Assembly (NCBI GenBank): GCA_963678675.1
Contig: OY783195.1
Coordinates: 2,242,001-2,306,000, forward strand
DNA length: 64,000 bases
Source of the DNA: Xiphydria camelus
Lineage: Eukaryota; Arthropoda; Insecta; Hymenoptera; Xiphydriidae
Direction: 5' to 3'
This document shows positions 50,294 through 62,164 of the stretch, one piece after another. Made by a program: the position numbers and the translations under genes. The notes under the pieces are model-generated. The model ran no database searches and was not told the origin of the DNA. It was given only the letters and a program-made list of their open reading frames with translations. The stretch's first letter is position 1, and each line of letters begins with the position of its first letter.

Positions 50294-51844
50294 ATGGGCA
50301 ATAAGAGCAGTTGTTGCTACTATGCCAGTCCGCAGACTGGACGAAAGGATCTAGGCGGTGAAAGTAATGGCCAAGGAATTCAGGAGCATCTGCCGGAAGG
50401 AGAAGTTAGCGTCAATAATTTGCAACATATAAGCGAACGCGAGCCTGAAGATTGGGACTCTGATCCTTCGCTACACCCCTGTACCGGTACTATTTTTATG
50501 GAACGTTCCAAACAGGCAATTGAGAGTAAGTACTTTGTTCAAGGTGGTAATATTGGTATACCATATGAGGCTAAACTTACTCGCCAGAAAAGAAACTTCA
50601 GTCATTATTATTTCATTATTTATGAACTTTTGAACTACATTGATATAAGAATTTATAGTAGATGAAAATATAATCTTCAAAAAAGTATCATAGAAATATG
50701 AGCCAAAAGCTCATAGATTATAAGATAATAGTGATTGAAGTTTTTTCCTGGCGAGTAAGTTTAGCTTCATGTGATACAATCATGGCAAATTTGATCTATG
50801 ATAGTTGTTGGTATTAGGAACGATATTAATGCATAATATTCATAGATGGTATGGTGAGGAAAAAGAGTCAACATCAAATAGCAGACACGAGGCCTTTAAA
50901 AAAGAGTAGCAGTTGCAGTACCATATATTTGGATGACAGTACCGTTTCCCAGCCTAATCTTAAAAATACCGTTAAGTGCGTCGCCTTAGCAGTCTATTAT
51001 CACATCAAAAACAGAACTTCGCAGAGACAGATCGACATATTCGACGAGAAAATGCATCCTTTGACGGTGAGTTTATCGATCATCCTTACCCTGGGGTAAT
51101 ACCTTCTTTGTGGCGAACGTAGATCTCTAAGGTACCTAAATTTATAGAGGGATAGCGTTTCGGACGATTATGATAAGCATAATCCGGAACATAAGCAAAT
51201 ATACAAATTCGTGAGAACGCTGTTCAACGCGGCACAGCTCACCGCGGAGTGCGCCATAATTACGTTAGTGTACCTTGAACGTCTGCTCACGTACGCTGAA
51301 ATAGATATAACACCGGCCAATTGGAAGCGCATTGTACTAGGTGCTATTTTATTGGCGTCTAAAGTATGGGACGATCAAGCCGTATGGAACGTAGACTATT
51401 GCCAAATTTTGAAAGACATTACCGTCGAAGATATGTGAGTATACAATTTTCTCGATCAAAACTAGCGCCTCGAATATCGCGCGATCATAACTGGGATGAA
51501 TCCAACAAAAGAGATCAACAAGGAGTATTAAAATGTGTCGCTTACTGTGCTTTAGGAACGAGCTGGAAAGGCAGTTCCTCGAGATGCTGCAGTTCAATAT
51601 AAACGTACCGTCGAGCGTGTACGCCAAATATTATTTCGATCTTCGCACGCTCGCAGAAGCGAACGAGTTAACATTCCCCAGTGAGCCGCTCAGTAAGGAG
51701 AAGGCGCAAAAGCTGGAAGCAATGTCCCGAGTGTACGAAGACAAAGTAACTGCTGAGGCGCTGCGAAATGGTATTAAGAAATGGTCGAGTTTAGACAACG
51801 TGTGCATAGGCGGTCCTAGACGTAGCATTGCCATCTTGTCGTAA
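50294..51844 (+). CDS. CCNY: Cyclin Y
   Basis: Membrane-tethered cyclin that recruits and activates CDK14/16-type kinases at the plasma membrane, with a role in Wnt co-receptor phosphorylation. Exons: 50294-50525, 50846-51066, 51148-51434 and 51556-51844; 1029 nt, 342 residues (human 341). The start MGNKSSCC gives Gly2 for myristoylation and adjacent Cys for palmitoylation. The conserved pre-cyclin-box motif [17 protein letters not shown] carries likely phosphoserines. The cyclin box runs through [39 protein letters not shown] and LLQFN-like [19 protein letters not shown]. Intron 1 contains a MITE at 50561-50774, beginning only 36 bp after the donor. Confidence 0.96.
50561..50774. mobile_element. 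TA-flanked, near-palindromic MITE (copy 2)
   Basis: A 214-bp non-coding element flanked by TA on both sides. Its left end CCATATGAGGCTAAACTTAC and inverted right end TCACATGAAGCTAAACTTAC continue as roughly 70-bp inverted repeats with few mismatches. Both arms match copy 1 (34313-34527) in order, including TTACTCGCCAG and CTCATAGATTATAAGATAAT. It has inserted in cyclin Y intron 1. Confidence 0.85.
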
Positions 51845-54800
51845 GCTGGCCAGTGTCAGGTAACGTTCACCATTTGAATCAAACGAAATCGGCGTGATAT
51901 TTCAAAGTGACACGATATAATCGGTAACGCGGCAAGTAAAGGAAATGCGGTGCCGACGAAGCGCGTGGAAGTCTGACTGATATTTGACGCGCGCGCGATA
52001 GCAGGATTTGAGAGAACATTAGAAGGTTCATTGCATTTGTAAATTTTATAATCAAATTTCACTCATTCGGAAGTAATATTTCTTGTTACTTCGCAATACG
52101 ATATTTTATACGTTGCGTAGCCAAAGCGGGTCAATGTAAATCCTTTTTGTACTTTCGAGGGAACCTTTTGTAATCGGATCCCCTCGTACGTCGTGCGTAA
52201 GCGTCCGCTTTATTGGAGATGATGCAAAGCTAGTAAGTGGCATTATCTTTTCTGCTCTTGTCTTGTCGTCATCTTCAATGCAGTGGTCCCGCTTTTCCGG
52301 TAGCGAATTTTCAGAGCCTCGTTTCGCAGTTCGAATTTGTCGAGATAAATTTTAAGCGAATGAAAGGAACGTGCATCTGAGCCAAATCAATTCGATTAAG
52401 CTTAAAGTGGGCTACGACGTTTAATTTTCTATTCCTCGATGATAAGCTGTAACTTAATGTAGGGGGGGGGGATGCTTCTTCCAATTTCCGTCGACACATT
52501 AGGGAATTTGTATTTTTTTATCGTGCCAAAGGCAAAGGTCTGTGATTTGTGATTTTGTGATGCGAATTGGCTTACTTCACTCGACAGATTACGTTTGCAA
52601 GATGCTCTGGTATGATAATATTATAAATTATCGATAATATCGGAAAGAATGACGTCATTGTACCACCGTAATGATATTGGTCAATCGCGAAGATTTTGCA
52701 GTAGCGTGCGAAATCCTTGTCGTTAAATAGCGCATCGTCGTATGTTTATTATCTCTGTCGGAGCTCTGTAAGAGCGGTGAGTCTAACGCGAGGTGTAACT
52801 TCAGAGCGCTGCGTAAATGCTCATATAGAATTTCATACCCATGTCACTATTATCGCTATATAACGCAAAACACATCCCGCAAACCGCGAAAGATTCGTTC
52901 AGTTCAGCCGGATAAAAATTCTCATCGTCCCCGCTTTTAAATATGAACTCTCTCTCTTATCGAAGTAGAGAAGATATTTTTAACATAAGATTTTTTGATA
53001 TATTACGCGAAAGAAACATCTTTAGTCCACTTTAAGATATATGTGTAGCTATTTCCGGATATTCTTTCGGGCTGTATTATCCTTCGAAAACGTGATAACT
53101 GCTGACAAAGTCCATCTCTATTCCGTCGAATGTGAGTCGCGCTTACGTGAATCGCCGTAGGTAATTCTGCGAATATTACTTCATAGTTGAATACTGCAGG
53201 GTTCTGTGAAATATTCTCAATTAGGGATAGAATATACACATTGTGCACGGATAATGTGAATGGCAGGGTTTTTAACTGAATATCGAACAAGAAAGTATTT
53301 GATGTAGTTACAACATTTGGTACGCGTTGACTGTCATGTGGGATGTAAAATTTCACACGCAGATTAGTAGACAAGAAGTATGCATAATATAATACCTGAA
53401 GTTACGGATTCAAACGAAGCCTTCGTTGCTTAACTCCGTACGCTTATAATACGCAGTTGAAGTCATAAATACTTTGAACAACTTTTGTACAGAAGCTCGT
53501 AAATTATAAATGGTCATGCATGTTCAAATGTGCTACACCGTATGTGCACCACCATCATTACATAGCATGCGACTGAGATTGAATTTTCTATTTGATTTCC
53601 TATTTGGCAATTTTGAAGTAGCGTTAATCGCTTTAATGGGCTGTATCGCGAAATTATGAACAAATTTTTCGTTTGGTACTTGAGATGTATTTCCTGTAGA
53701 GAAAGTTGACGTTCGATTTCATCCATTATCGAATCATTCAGTGTTTGTTTGTGCAATGGCAGTCGAGATTTATCGGAACTCGGTTTCGTAGTTTGCTCCT
53801 AGTTTGGTGTGTACTCACGTGTTGTACAATCCAAGCTCTCTGATGTCGTCGTTTCCTAGGTTGTCAGTGTGACTGCACCTTCTGCTCACATGTTTAACAT
53901 AGGCCCTCGCGCGTGCAATTTCAATGATAAATTCATGCAACTCAACTCAACGTAACAAATCTGGCTTTGAGCGTATAGACGCATCGTAAGAGGCTGGATT
54001 GTACGTATCCTCAAGTTCAGTTAGGCATCGCCTCAAATATTCTTCCATAATTAATATAATTCTCATCTTTGCACCGCGTATCCTCCTGTTCAGTATAGGT
54101 CGAATAATTAAAAAAAAAAAAAAGAGTCCCTTTCAATTGTTCAGGCAGTATATATTCACCATCAAATAATTGCTTCGTTCCGCAATGCTTATTCGACTAA
54201 TCGCACACCACTAACGTAAAGACATTAAATGCGTCAATATATGCTCACGATGTATGAACGTTCATCGGTTGAACTGTACATTGTCTCCAATGTCAAATTA
54301 ATATGTAACATATAACAGAATCCATTAATTAGAAACGATGTATAATAATTTAAAGTTTTTATGCATAATTAGCATATAGCATAATATATTAAACATTTGT
54401 TTTCCTACTGTGCTGCCGAGCGTATCTGTGAGGACTGAAGGGACATTTTTAAACATTAGCGAATACGTCAGCTTCGGTCTCCGGTTAATTACTTAATAGA
54501 AAAGAAATTAATTATCGTTTAATGTTATTTTTATATCGCATTACTTCAGGATATAAGGAGGCTAAAGATTTGCGATTAAGCGCATATTACGAGCAGTTGT
54601 ATTCGAAAACATTTTATATATACCGCAGCTATATATCCGTGGACTGAATGTTCCGCGCATCATTTTCATTCGTGCGTAAAGTTAGCTTCTAAGTATACGA
54701 AAGATCTCTGACTGCAGACAGTAAAGATGCATGAAGTATAAACATAGAGCGACATAATGTATACATTTCATGACCAACTGTCAGTTGTAGCTTTTCGCGT

Positions 54801-56539
54801 AAGTATTTTGTAATTGTTATTGGATTTGAAGTTGAATTTGTATGCTCTAAATATGAACAAGTATGCCGCGCTTACCACAATTACCACAATTACCACAAAT
54901 GGGTACAGAAAAAGAAAGGCCGTAAGGTGGTATTCGCTAATTTGCTATTAAGACGTTTACTCGTGCAATAACGCATATTATATATTACACTCGCTTTCGT
55001 TTTTCATTATTCAAAGGAAACAAAGAAATACCTACCGTTAGAGCTGCTTCATAGAACCTCGCGTACGTAACTATTTTTATAATAGAAGTTCGTTATTTAA
55101 GACAATCTCAAGTCTCATTGCGTCCTGTAAATAAATCGCTCGTGTAAATTACGCACGATTATATATTGTATTGTCTAAACTCTCTGCTTCGTTTGTACTA
55201 ACTACGAGTGGGCAGTGTATATATTGGTAATAAAGTGTCGCTCTTATACTAACGACGAAGTGGCACTTTATTTCGTGTGGGTATGCGATTGTTTGGACGT
55301 GCATTTTTATAGGAAATCAAAATCGGCTCTCTCAATTTCTCATCCGTCGCTAATAAGCTTGCAGTTTTTTATACCACGTTTCTATTCCATCGTCGATTGT
55401 GATATGTATAATTGTCGAAGTCATAATCGCGTTTTGAATCATATGTAGCCCGGAGTAGGTACTTATTAGATACGTTCGCGCTTAATATTCGGGTAACTAA
55501 TTATGTCATACTCTCTGTGTTTAATATTTACGTTCGCAGGGAGGAGAATTGCTTAATATACTTTAGTCTCCCGTGGTATATCAGAATTTCGCGATTAATT
55601 GAGTAGCTGCTAGCAGCGACAATATTTGTGCACGCATTTATAACATTCCACATGGGAACACGTTTGATTTTCAGTTAGTATACTAGAACTGATGCACATA
55701 GAGAAAAGCTATATTGTAGCACGAAAATTTTGGTTGAGTAAAGAAAAACGTATTGAGATACGCAAATGTTGTTACTATTATTGTTCTTATTGTCATTAGA
55801 ATATGCAGAGAGAACTATGTCCATCGACCTTTTTCAAAACGAAAGAATACTTCCTACCATTTTATAGTTTTTTTTAATCATAAGAATTACTACATTCTGT
55901 TAATAATTACGAAATGTCAAAGATTCACAGTACCCCTTTAAGACCGAAATATATGCAACATTCTACTTTGCGCCCGTACCTAGAGGCACCACTTTCAATA
56001 AATCTGCACGCACCCAATAATCCTTGAAAATTATCGTGTCGTGACAAGATCGTAATATAGCTTGAGAATCGATCACGTTCGAAGGCTATTAGTTAATTGG
56101 TGAGTACTACATACACTATCAAGCACGCTAAGTGAATCCGGGCTTGCGCGCTTTTGTCGATACCGTTCCCTACTCTTCTTTTTCTTATATTAGTTGCAGG
56201 TACAACGGTAATCTTAACTCTGTCTTCTCTTGCATTAGCTATCAAGTGGAACGAACGTATCAGTTACTATTCCAGCTCGAGGAAGAAATGGAGTAAAATT
56301 CTGTACTCTTTTGGAGAAGCGAGGAAGAACCTATTATCAGCCGGATCAGTTATATTCTTCCCAGAGATCCAACGGATTCGAAAAGGATAAGAATACGATT
56401 TTATTTATCAAAAGAATAAGTGGTATGTATTTCTTAATTTAGCAATAAATATTATCGTTACAGTGAAAGTACTGAAATATTCTTAATTGTAATAATTCGG
56501 ACTTGTATTTTACTGTATTTTTAATGTCTTGCAGTTGAG
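51845..56539. other. AT-rich intergenic region
   Basis: No supported protein gene. The first part presumably holds the cyclin Y 3' UTR; I could not settle its end. Simple runs include ten G at 52462-52471 and fourteen A at 54110-54123. A frame from 56154 to 56390 has a hydrophobic start but depends on a TTG start and is interrupted by a good acceptor (TTAGTTGCAG), so part of it may be an untranslated exon of the next gene. Confidence 0.5.
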
Positions 56540-56686
56540 ATGGTTTCACGGACAGGTCGAAATGCCGCTAAAGGTTCGAAAGTGAAACGTAATCCAGTCA
56601 AATCGGAAACTAAATTGCGCGTGGACGAGGCGGCAGGTCATCTCAAGAATGGAAACTTCAGTAAAGCCATGTTCTCTTATGATCAG
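56540..56686 (+). CDS. Alternative first coding exon of the TTC25-like gene (form A)
   Basis: ATG at 56540 follows a good acceptor (TCTTGCAG at 56534), so a non-coding exon lies upstream. The 49-residue frame is basic at first and ends AAGHLKNGNFSKAMFSYDQ, the first helix of a TPR. It stops at a phase-0 GTAATA donor, so it can be joined in frame to the exon at 58964 ([10 protein letters not shown]...), which supplies the second helix. The form A protein would be 306 residues. The alternative exon at 57979-58590 also supplies a first helix, so both exons are unlikely to be used together. Confidence 0.6.
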
Positions 56687-57978
56687 GTAATATCAAATAT
56701 TCAATTTTCTGCTTCGGTACTTATAGATCGATTTCGTCGACGTTCATCTAGATATGAACTAGAAATTGTACACGTATCAAGTCCGACTTTATTGTAGCCT
56801 GTATTTCCTTATATCATTGGTACATTATTTATGCATCGAAATAAGAATTAGTTGCATTCTTTGAAAGTTTGCACGGACAGGAACTTTAATAAACTCTCAA
56901 TGTTGGCACTAGCAAGTAATCTATAGTTACAAATGCACTTCAATCGATACACGCTTGTGTAAGTTAATTGTATTATGATTAGACTGTATGTAGAAAGTAC
57001 AGGGAAGTCTATAAATAAACGAAGTGGATCGGAGGAAACGATCTGATACGAATGACTTATGAGACAACTTAATTGGGTGAAATATTAATGGATGCTAATG
57101 GAAACTATACATATACTCATGTATACTTAAGCATATTTATACGACTGTAAGACAATAGCGATCTATATAATAATTATCATTCGCCGCATGCTAAAATGAA
57201 AAGAAGAGAATTTTATTATATGAGAGAATTTGAGGTAATTTAATTAATTATAATTACAGCAGTAATACAGCATACTACTACTTTGCACAGTTTAATTAAC
57301 GGAGTATGATGTAAGATTAAGATACAATGGTAATCAAAATTAATATACAACTAGTATACAACAAAACTAATTAATTTGAGAGCAATTGCAACACATACTC
57401 ATTGGTATCTTCCACTAATCCAATACTATGAGTATGGGTTTTATAAGATGTCGTGGAATATCGGGTTTGGAAGTGTTCGTTTGATATACATCCGGTCTTT
57501 TGATATTCATAACATCGTTTAGCATAACTACACATATCAACCCGATAAGGTATAATGCATATTATGCTGCCGTTACACGAGTGGCGGTGTCGCATTGTTG
57601 ACTGTTGCTAAGGAAACGAGCCACCTACCAAGGTGTCGATATCCACACATTCACCTAGATTACAGATATCAAGTCTTTAGCATCGCAGCCCCTATGTCCG
57701 CATCTACATACGCGTTCTCGCGATAAAAAAAAACAATTATTCGTTCGTTAGAATTAATAATAATGAGTGTGAACGAAGTGTCCTTTCCTATACTGCACGT
57801 TTCATGAGAGGGGATGAGGAATTCCAAAAATACTCCATTTCTGGTATACTTTTCGAAGAATTAGCGGAATTCTCCAACGTATTCATAATAAGATCCGCGT
57901 AACGAGTGAAGTTTTGCTGTATCATCGAGACTTCTCAAATTTTCGACATCGCCACCGCTTTTTTGGTACTACTTTGAA

Positions 57979-60900
57979 ATGGCTACCGAAAGTGCGGAGG
58001 ACCTTCCGCAAACTCCCGAAACGGCAGCAGCGACGGTCATCGTCAAGGACCAAGCACAGGAGATACTCAAGCCGACGCTGTACGACAATGACTTCCTGCA
58101 GAGCTTCGTCCGTGTCGGTCTGGAAAGTAATGCGGAAACGAAGCACGGAAGGCGAAAAAGCCCCGCGCCGTTTTGCGCACCGATAAGGAAGGAGGTTCAT
58201 CTCGCTCCGGAGCCACGGAAAGACGCTACTTCCGACGTCGAGACGGAGTCAACGTCGGAGAACGTTAAGAGCGCAATTAAGAAGTCCAAGAAGTCGCGCA
58301 ATCGAAAGATTAAAGAAAGTTTGAACAATGAGATACAGAAGTCCAAACGGAAGAAGAAGCGAAAGGGTGGCAGTAGACGCGAGGAAGAGATTTACACGGA
58401 TAAAGATCGAGCGGCTGCGGTGAACTTGGGGAGTCGGGATATCAAGCAGTCGCTGAAGCTGAAGAGGCGGCAGGATCGCAGCAACTTTCTTCAAATACCC
58501 GAGGAAGCCGAGCCGGGTGCCATACTGGCATTAGCCGCGAGAGAAATGCGCTTTGGCAATTTCAAAATTGCGATTGATTGCATTAATAAGGTTCGGGCAC
58601 CTTGTAAGATGAAATGAAAATTTTCCAGGGATTATTGAAAGTTGAATGCGCCCCGAAATATGCGCGGCAGTATAATGTAATCGGTTGCTTGATGTTGAAA
58701 TAGGAGAATGATCTTTAAATGGATTCGAAGGAGAATTATACTTCTATGAGAAAATTCGAAGCATATACATTTTTCCTTTGCCACTTGTTACGGGTTCGGA
58801 CGTAATACCTATGCCATATTCCGCCTGGAAGTTCGCCAAAAGAATTATAGAATAGCGTAACAAGCTTTCGTGACTTCTGTCCTCTCCTCGTTTACTTCGA
58901 TCGGCTTGTTATTCCCGCTGGTACGGTTCTAACGATGGGCATTTCTTTTTTTTCTGTCGCAAGGCACTGGAACTCAGTCCTGGGGACAGGAATGCATTGA
59001 TCGCAAGAAGCAAATGCTACCTATTATTAGGCGAGCCGCAGAAAGCACTGCAGGATGCAGAGGCAGCACTGCAGGAGAAATTGAAGGATCCCAATAATGC
59101 CAGGGCAATGTATTGCAAGGCGGAAGCTCTCTATCATCTCGGTGACTTTGAATTGAGTCTGGTGTATTATTACCGCGGAATGAGAATTCGTCCTGAATTT
59201 GATCAATTTCGACTTGGCGTTCAGAAGGCGAAGGAAGCTATACAGAATATATTGGGCGGTGAGCATTCGTGAATGAAACAAATTTTAACTCGAGTTTATA
59301 TTTATTTCTTAGACCAGTTTCGGTTAAAAGAATAATAACGACTAAATTAATTTAAAAGCTCAAGGGAAAAGGACTGGAAGTTCTTCATTTAATTGAATCT
59401 TCGGAATGTTAATTAGAACTTTTATTTCTCTTCTTCATACAGATAATATTACACCAAATGCAATTCTTGTGCCTGATAAAGCTAAATTAGTGTCAAACGA
59501 GGCGCCTCAGGTTATCGAACCCAAAATTCTTGATTCGGATTCCAAGATATTTTCATTGCAAGGGCAGAAAATATCCACTGCCCAGCAAAATAAAGAACTC
59601 CACGTTGAGCACAACGACAACGTTCAGGGAAGATCCGAAAGATCACGATCGCGACAGTCCGTGTCGTCGCATGGTAAAAACGGAGGACAAAATTTTCTCG
59701 GACAACTCAAGACCGATAAAGCGTATTTGCAGAACCTCCTCAGAAGTCCAGGTAAAACGCTAACACATTTTTACCATCATCTTAGAGCACGAGATAAAGT
59801 TCAATTTTGAATACTGACTATGAGAAGAGTAGGAATAAAATATATTTACACGCATCCAAATTTTCATGCAGATGTTAGTCATTCAGTCTTCAAGATTTCT
59901 GAAAGCCTGTTGAATATCTTCGTGAAGCTTATCAAACGCTTCGTTTATCTCGTCTTCTCCGTTTTTTGTAGGATCCAGAAACTTCATCGAACTGATTCTA
60001 TACAGTATTTCCCCCATCGCATCACGAATAACATTCCACGTTATCTTGTGTTCATTTTGCCCCGTAGAATCGACCATCCGCTTAGCCATGTCATGAAATA
60101 CTACGATATTTCGCATCATTCCCACGGTTTTGTAAAATGGGCAAAATCGATCGTAAGCGGAGTAACTGTTCTGCTGCAAGAAGTCCTCTTTGATCATCTT
60201 GGCTACTTCCAGCACGACTTTATCGGTTTCGGCCAAAGACGCCTTTCCGACGAGTTGAACGATTTCGTTCAGCTCCTCGTCTTCCTGCAATATCTCTTTA
60301 ACTCTTGCTCGCAGAGCTACAAACCCCTGAAAGTGCTCGTCATAAAAATCATTCAGCGATCTGAGATATTTGCTGTAAGAAACGAGCCAGTTGATCGAGG
60401 GGAAGTGCTTCCTCTGCGCCAGCTTCTTGTCGAGAGCCCAGAATACCTGGACTATGCCGAGAGTAGCGCTCGTAACCGGATCGGAGAAATCTCCGCCCGG
60501 TGGCGAGACGGCACCGACGATACTGACCGATCCCTCCCGTTCGGGATTGCCGAGGCAGCGGACTCTTCCTGCTCGCTCGTAAAAGCTCGCCAATCTTGCC
60601 CCCAAGTATGCTGGATATCCCGAATCCGCGGGCATTTCTCCCAGTCGGCCGGAAATCTCGCGAAGTGCTTCCGCCCAGCGCGAGGTAGAATCTGCCATCA
60701 TCGAGACGTTATAGCCCATGTCCCGAAAATATTCCGAGAGCGTGATACCGGTGTAGATGGAAGCTTCGCGGGCGGCAACCGGCATGTTGGACGTGTTCGC
60801 CACGAGAACGGTGCGCTTCATGATGGTCTCCGTTGTCCCTTCTATCTCAACGGATAACTCGGGGAAGTCCTGTAAAACCTCGGACATCTCGTTACCACGT

Positions 60901-62164
60901 TCGCCACAACCGACGTACACGATGATATCCGAGTTGGAGTATTTGGAAAGTGACTGCGATATCACGGTCTTCCCACAACCGAAGGCTCCGGGCACCGCAG
61001 TGGTCCCGCCTTGCACGCAGGGGAACAAAGCGTCCAATATTCTCTGACCGGTCAGCAGCGGATGATTCGCTTGCATTTTATCTGAAACCGGTCTGGCTCT
61101 CCTTACCGGCCAAATTTGCAGCATTGTATGCTTCGTTATCTCATCTTCAAATTCCGTTTCCAGTACGACCTCGTCTACGGTGTAATATCCCGCAGGCGCG
61201 AGGTACGTGACTGCGCCTTTGCAGTTTGGCGGAAGGATCATTCTGTGCTTGACCAATGTGTTCTCGTAGACGACACCGTACAAATCGCCACCCGTCACAG
61301 GACTTCCCCGTCTGATATTCATCGGGAAGAATTCCCACTTGTGATCTCTCGAGATGGCAGGTAGATTGAGGCCTTTCGTTATGTAAATAGAATTCGATAC
61401 ATCGTGGATATCTTTCAATGGGCGCTGTATACCGTCGAAGATACTTCCTAGGATGCCCGGGGCTAGTTCTACCGATAAGGGTCTGCTCGTTCGTAGAACA
61501 GGATCACCGACCGTTACTCCACTGGTGTCTTCGTAGACTTGAATGGTGGCCATGTCACCTTCGAGACGAATAATTTCTCCCACGAGTTTGTAGTAGCCAA
61601 TTTGTACTACTTCGTACATGGCGGAGCCTAGCATCCTTTCCGCCGTTATGACGGGCCCGGAAACTCCGTAAACGTATCCATATCGAGATTCTCTGTCACT
61701 CTGCCGTGGCATCGAAATCTATTTCGCTTTGAAACTCTTTCAATGATGAGTTCTGGAGAAGTTCGACAGAATAGCATTGCATTGATTCGCTCGTATAAAA
61801 ATAAATGAATCGAGCCTGTATTTCGTTGTCTATGACTACATTTAGTGGAATCAATCTGTTGTAAATATGTAATGTTCCATTTCTCTCTATCTCTTTAGGT
61901 AAAATTGTTTTCCAAATAAGTTGCTAGTGAATTATGCTGACAGTGAGGGAAGCATTTTATGCAGATGTAAACTAATAGACATATTTCAATGCAGATATAA
62001 AAACGGCCCAGCAACTATCCACACAACAAAATATAACAACGTACGTCGAGGAAGGTATAGCATTTCTAGAAATGCGACAAGAATTTTGGCGACAACAGCT
62101 AGCAAGGTCAACGACTCGTCATCGTTCTTCTCAACGAAAGAAATTACCATTAAAGATGGATTAA
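57979..62164 (+). CDS. ODAD4: TTC25/ODAD4-like TPR protein (outer dynein arm docking), form B
   Basis: TPR protein resembling the N-terminal part of TTC25/ODAD4, which docks outer dynein arms on ciliary and sperm axonemes. Exons: 57979-58590, 58964-59258, 59443-59751 and 61995-62164; 1386 nt, 461 residues. Exon 1 encodes an acidic then Lys-rich extension ending in a TPR first helix ([21 protein letters not shown]). Exon 2 gives the matching helix and two more TPR units with family motifs [30 protein letters not shown] and [22 protein letters not shown]. Exon 3 ends [16 protein letters not shown] and exon 4 includes [19 protein letters not shown], both characteristic of TTC25. It then stops, lacking the C-terminal TPR array of the vertebrate protein. 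AATAAA follows at 62409-62414. The last intron holds an antisense V-ATPase A gene. Confidence 0.82.
59883..61712 (-). CDS. ATP6V1A: V-ATPase catalytic subunit A, intronless, nested antisense
   Basis: Catalytic subunit A of the V1 sector, which hydrolyses ATP to pump protons into endomembrane compartments. One uninterrupted frame of 609 residues (family about 614-617) covers the whole protein. The N-terminal beta domain carries [17 protein letters not shown], and the A-subunit non-homologous insert covers roughly residues 120-190. The Walker A loop GAFGCGKT lies near residue 241. The catalytic Glu is in [14 protein letters not shown], followed by [20 protein letters not shown] and [10 protein letters not shown]. 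The C-terminus [12 protein letters not shown]...QQAFRNLED is intact. The first residues [12 protein letters not shown] diverge more than the rest. It has no introns and lies wholly inside the last intron (59752-61994) of the TTC25-like gene on the opposite strand. A retroposed but intact paralogue is the likely origin. Confidence 0.93.
   Translation of the reverse strand: MPRQSDRESRYGYVYGVSGPVITAERMLGSAMYEVVQIGYYKLVGEIIRLEGDMATIQVYEDTSGVTVGDPVLRTSRPLSVELAPGILGSIFDGIQRPLKDIHDVSNSIYITKGLNLPAISRDHKWEFFPMNIRRGSPVTGGDLYGVVYENTLVKHRMILPPNCKGAVTYLAPAGYYTVDEVVLETEFEDEITKHTMLQIWPVRRARPVSDKMQANHPLLTGQRILDALFPCVQGGTTAVPGAFGCGKTVISQSLSKYSNSDIIVYVGCGERGNEMSEVLQDFPELSVEIEGTTETIMKRTVLVANTSNMPVAAREASIYTGITLSEYFRDMGYNVSMMADSTSRWAEALREISGRLGEMPADSGYPAYLGARLASFYERAGRVRCLGNPEREGSVSIVGAVSPPGGDFSDPVTSATLGIVQVFWALDKKLAQRKHFPSINWLVSYSKYLRSLNDFYDEHFQGFVALRARVKEILQEDEELNEIVQLVGKASLAETDKVVLEVAKMIKEDFLQQNSYSAYDRFCPFYKTVGMMRNIVVFHDMAKRMVDSTGQNEHKITWNVIRDAMGEILYRISSMKFLDPTKNGEDEINEAFDKLHEDIQQAFRNLED

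Noticed and set aside
59820..60857. 345-codon plus-strand open frame
   Set aside because: It is the antisense shadow of the V-ATPase A gene, whose protein is plainly conserved on the minus strand.
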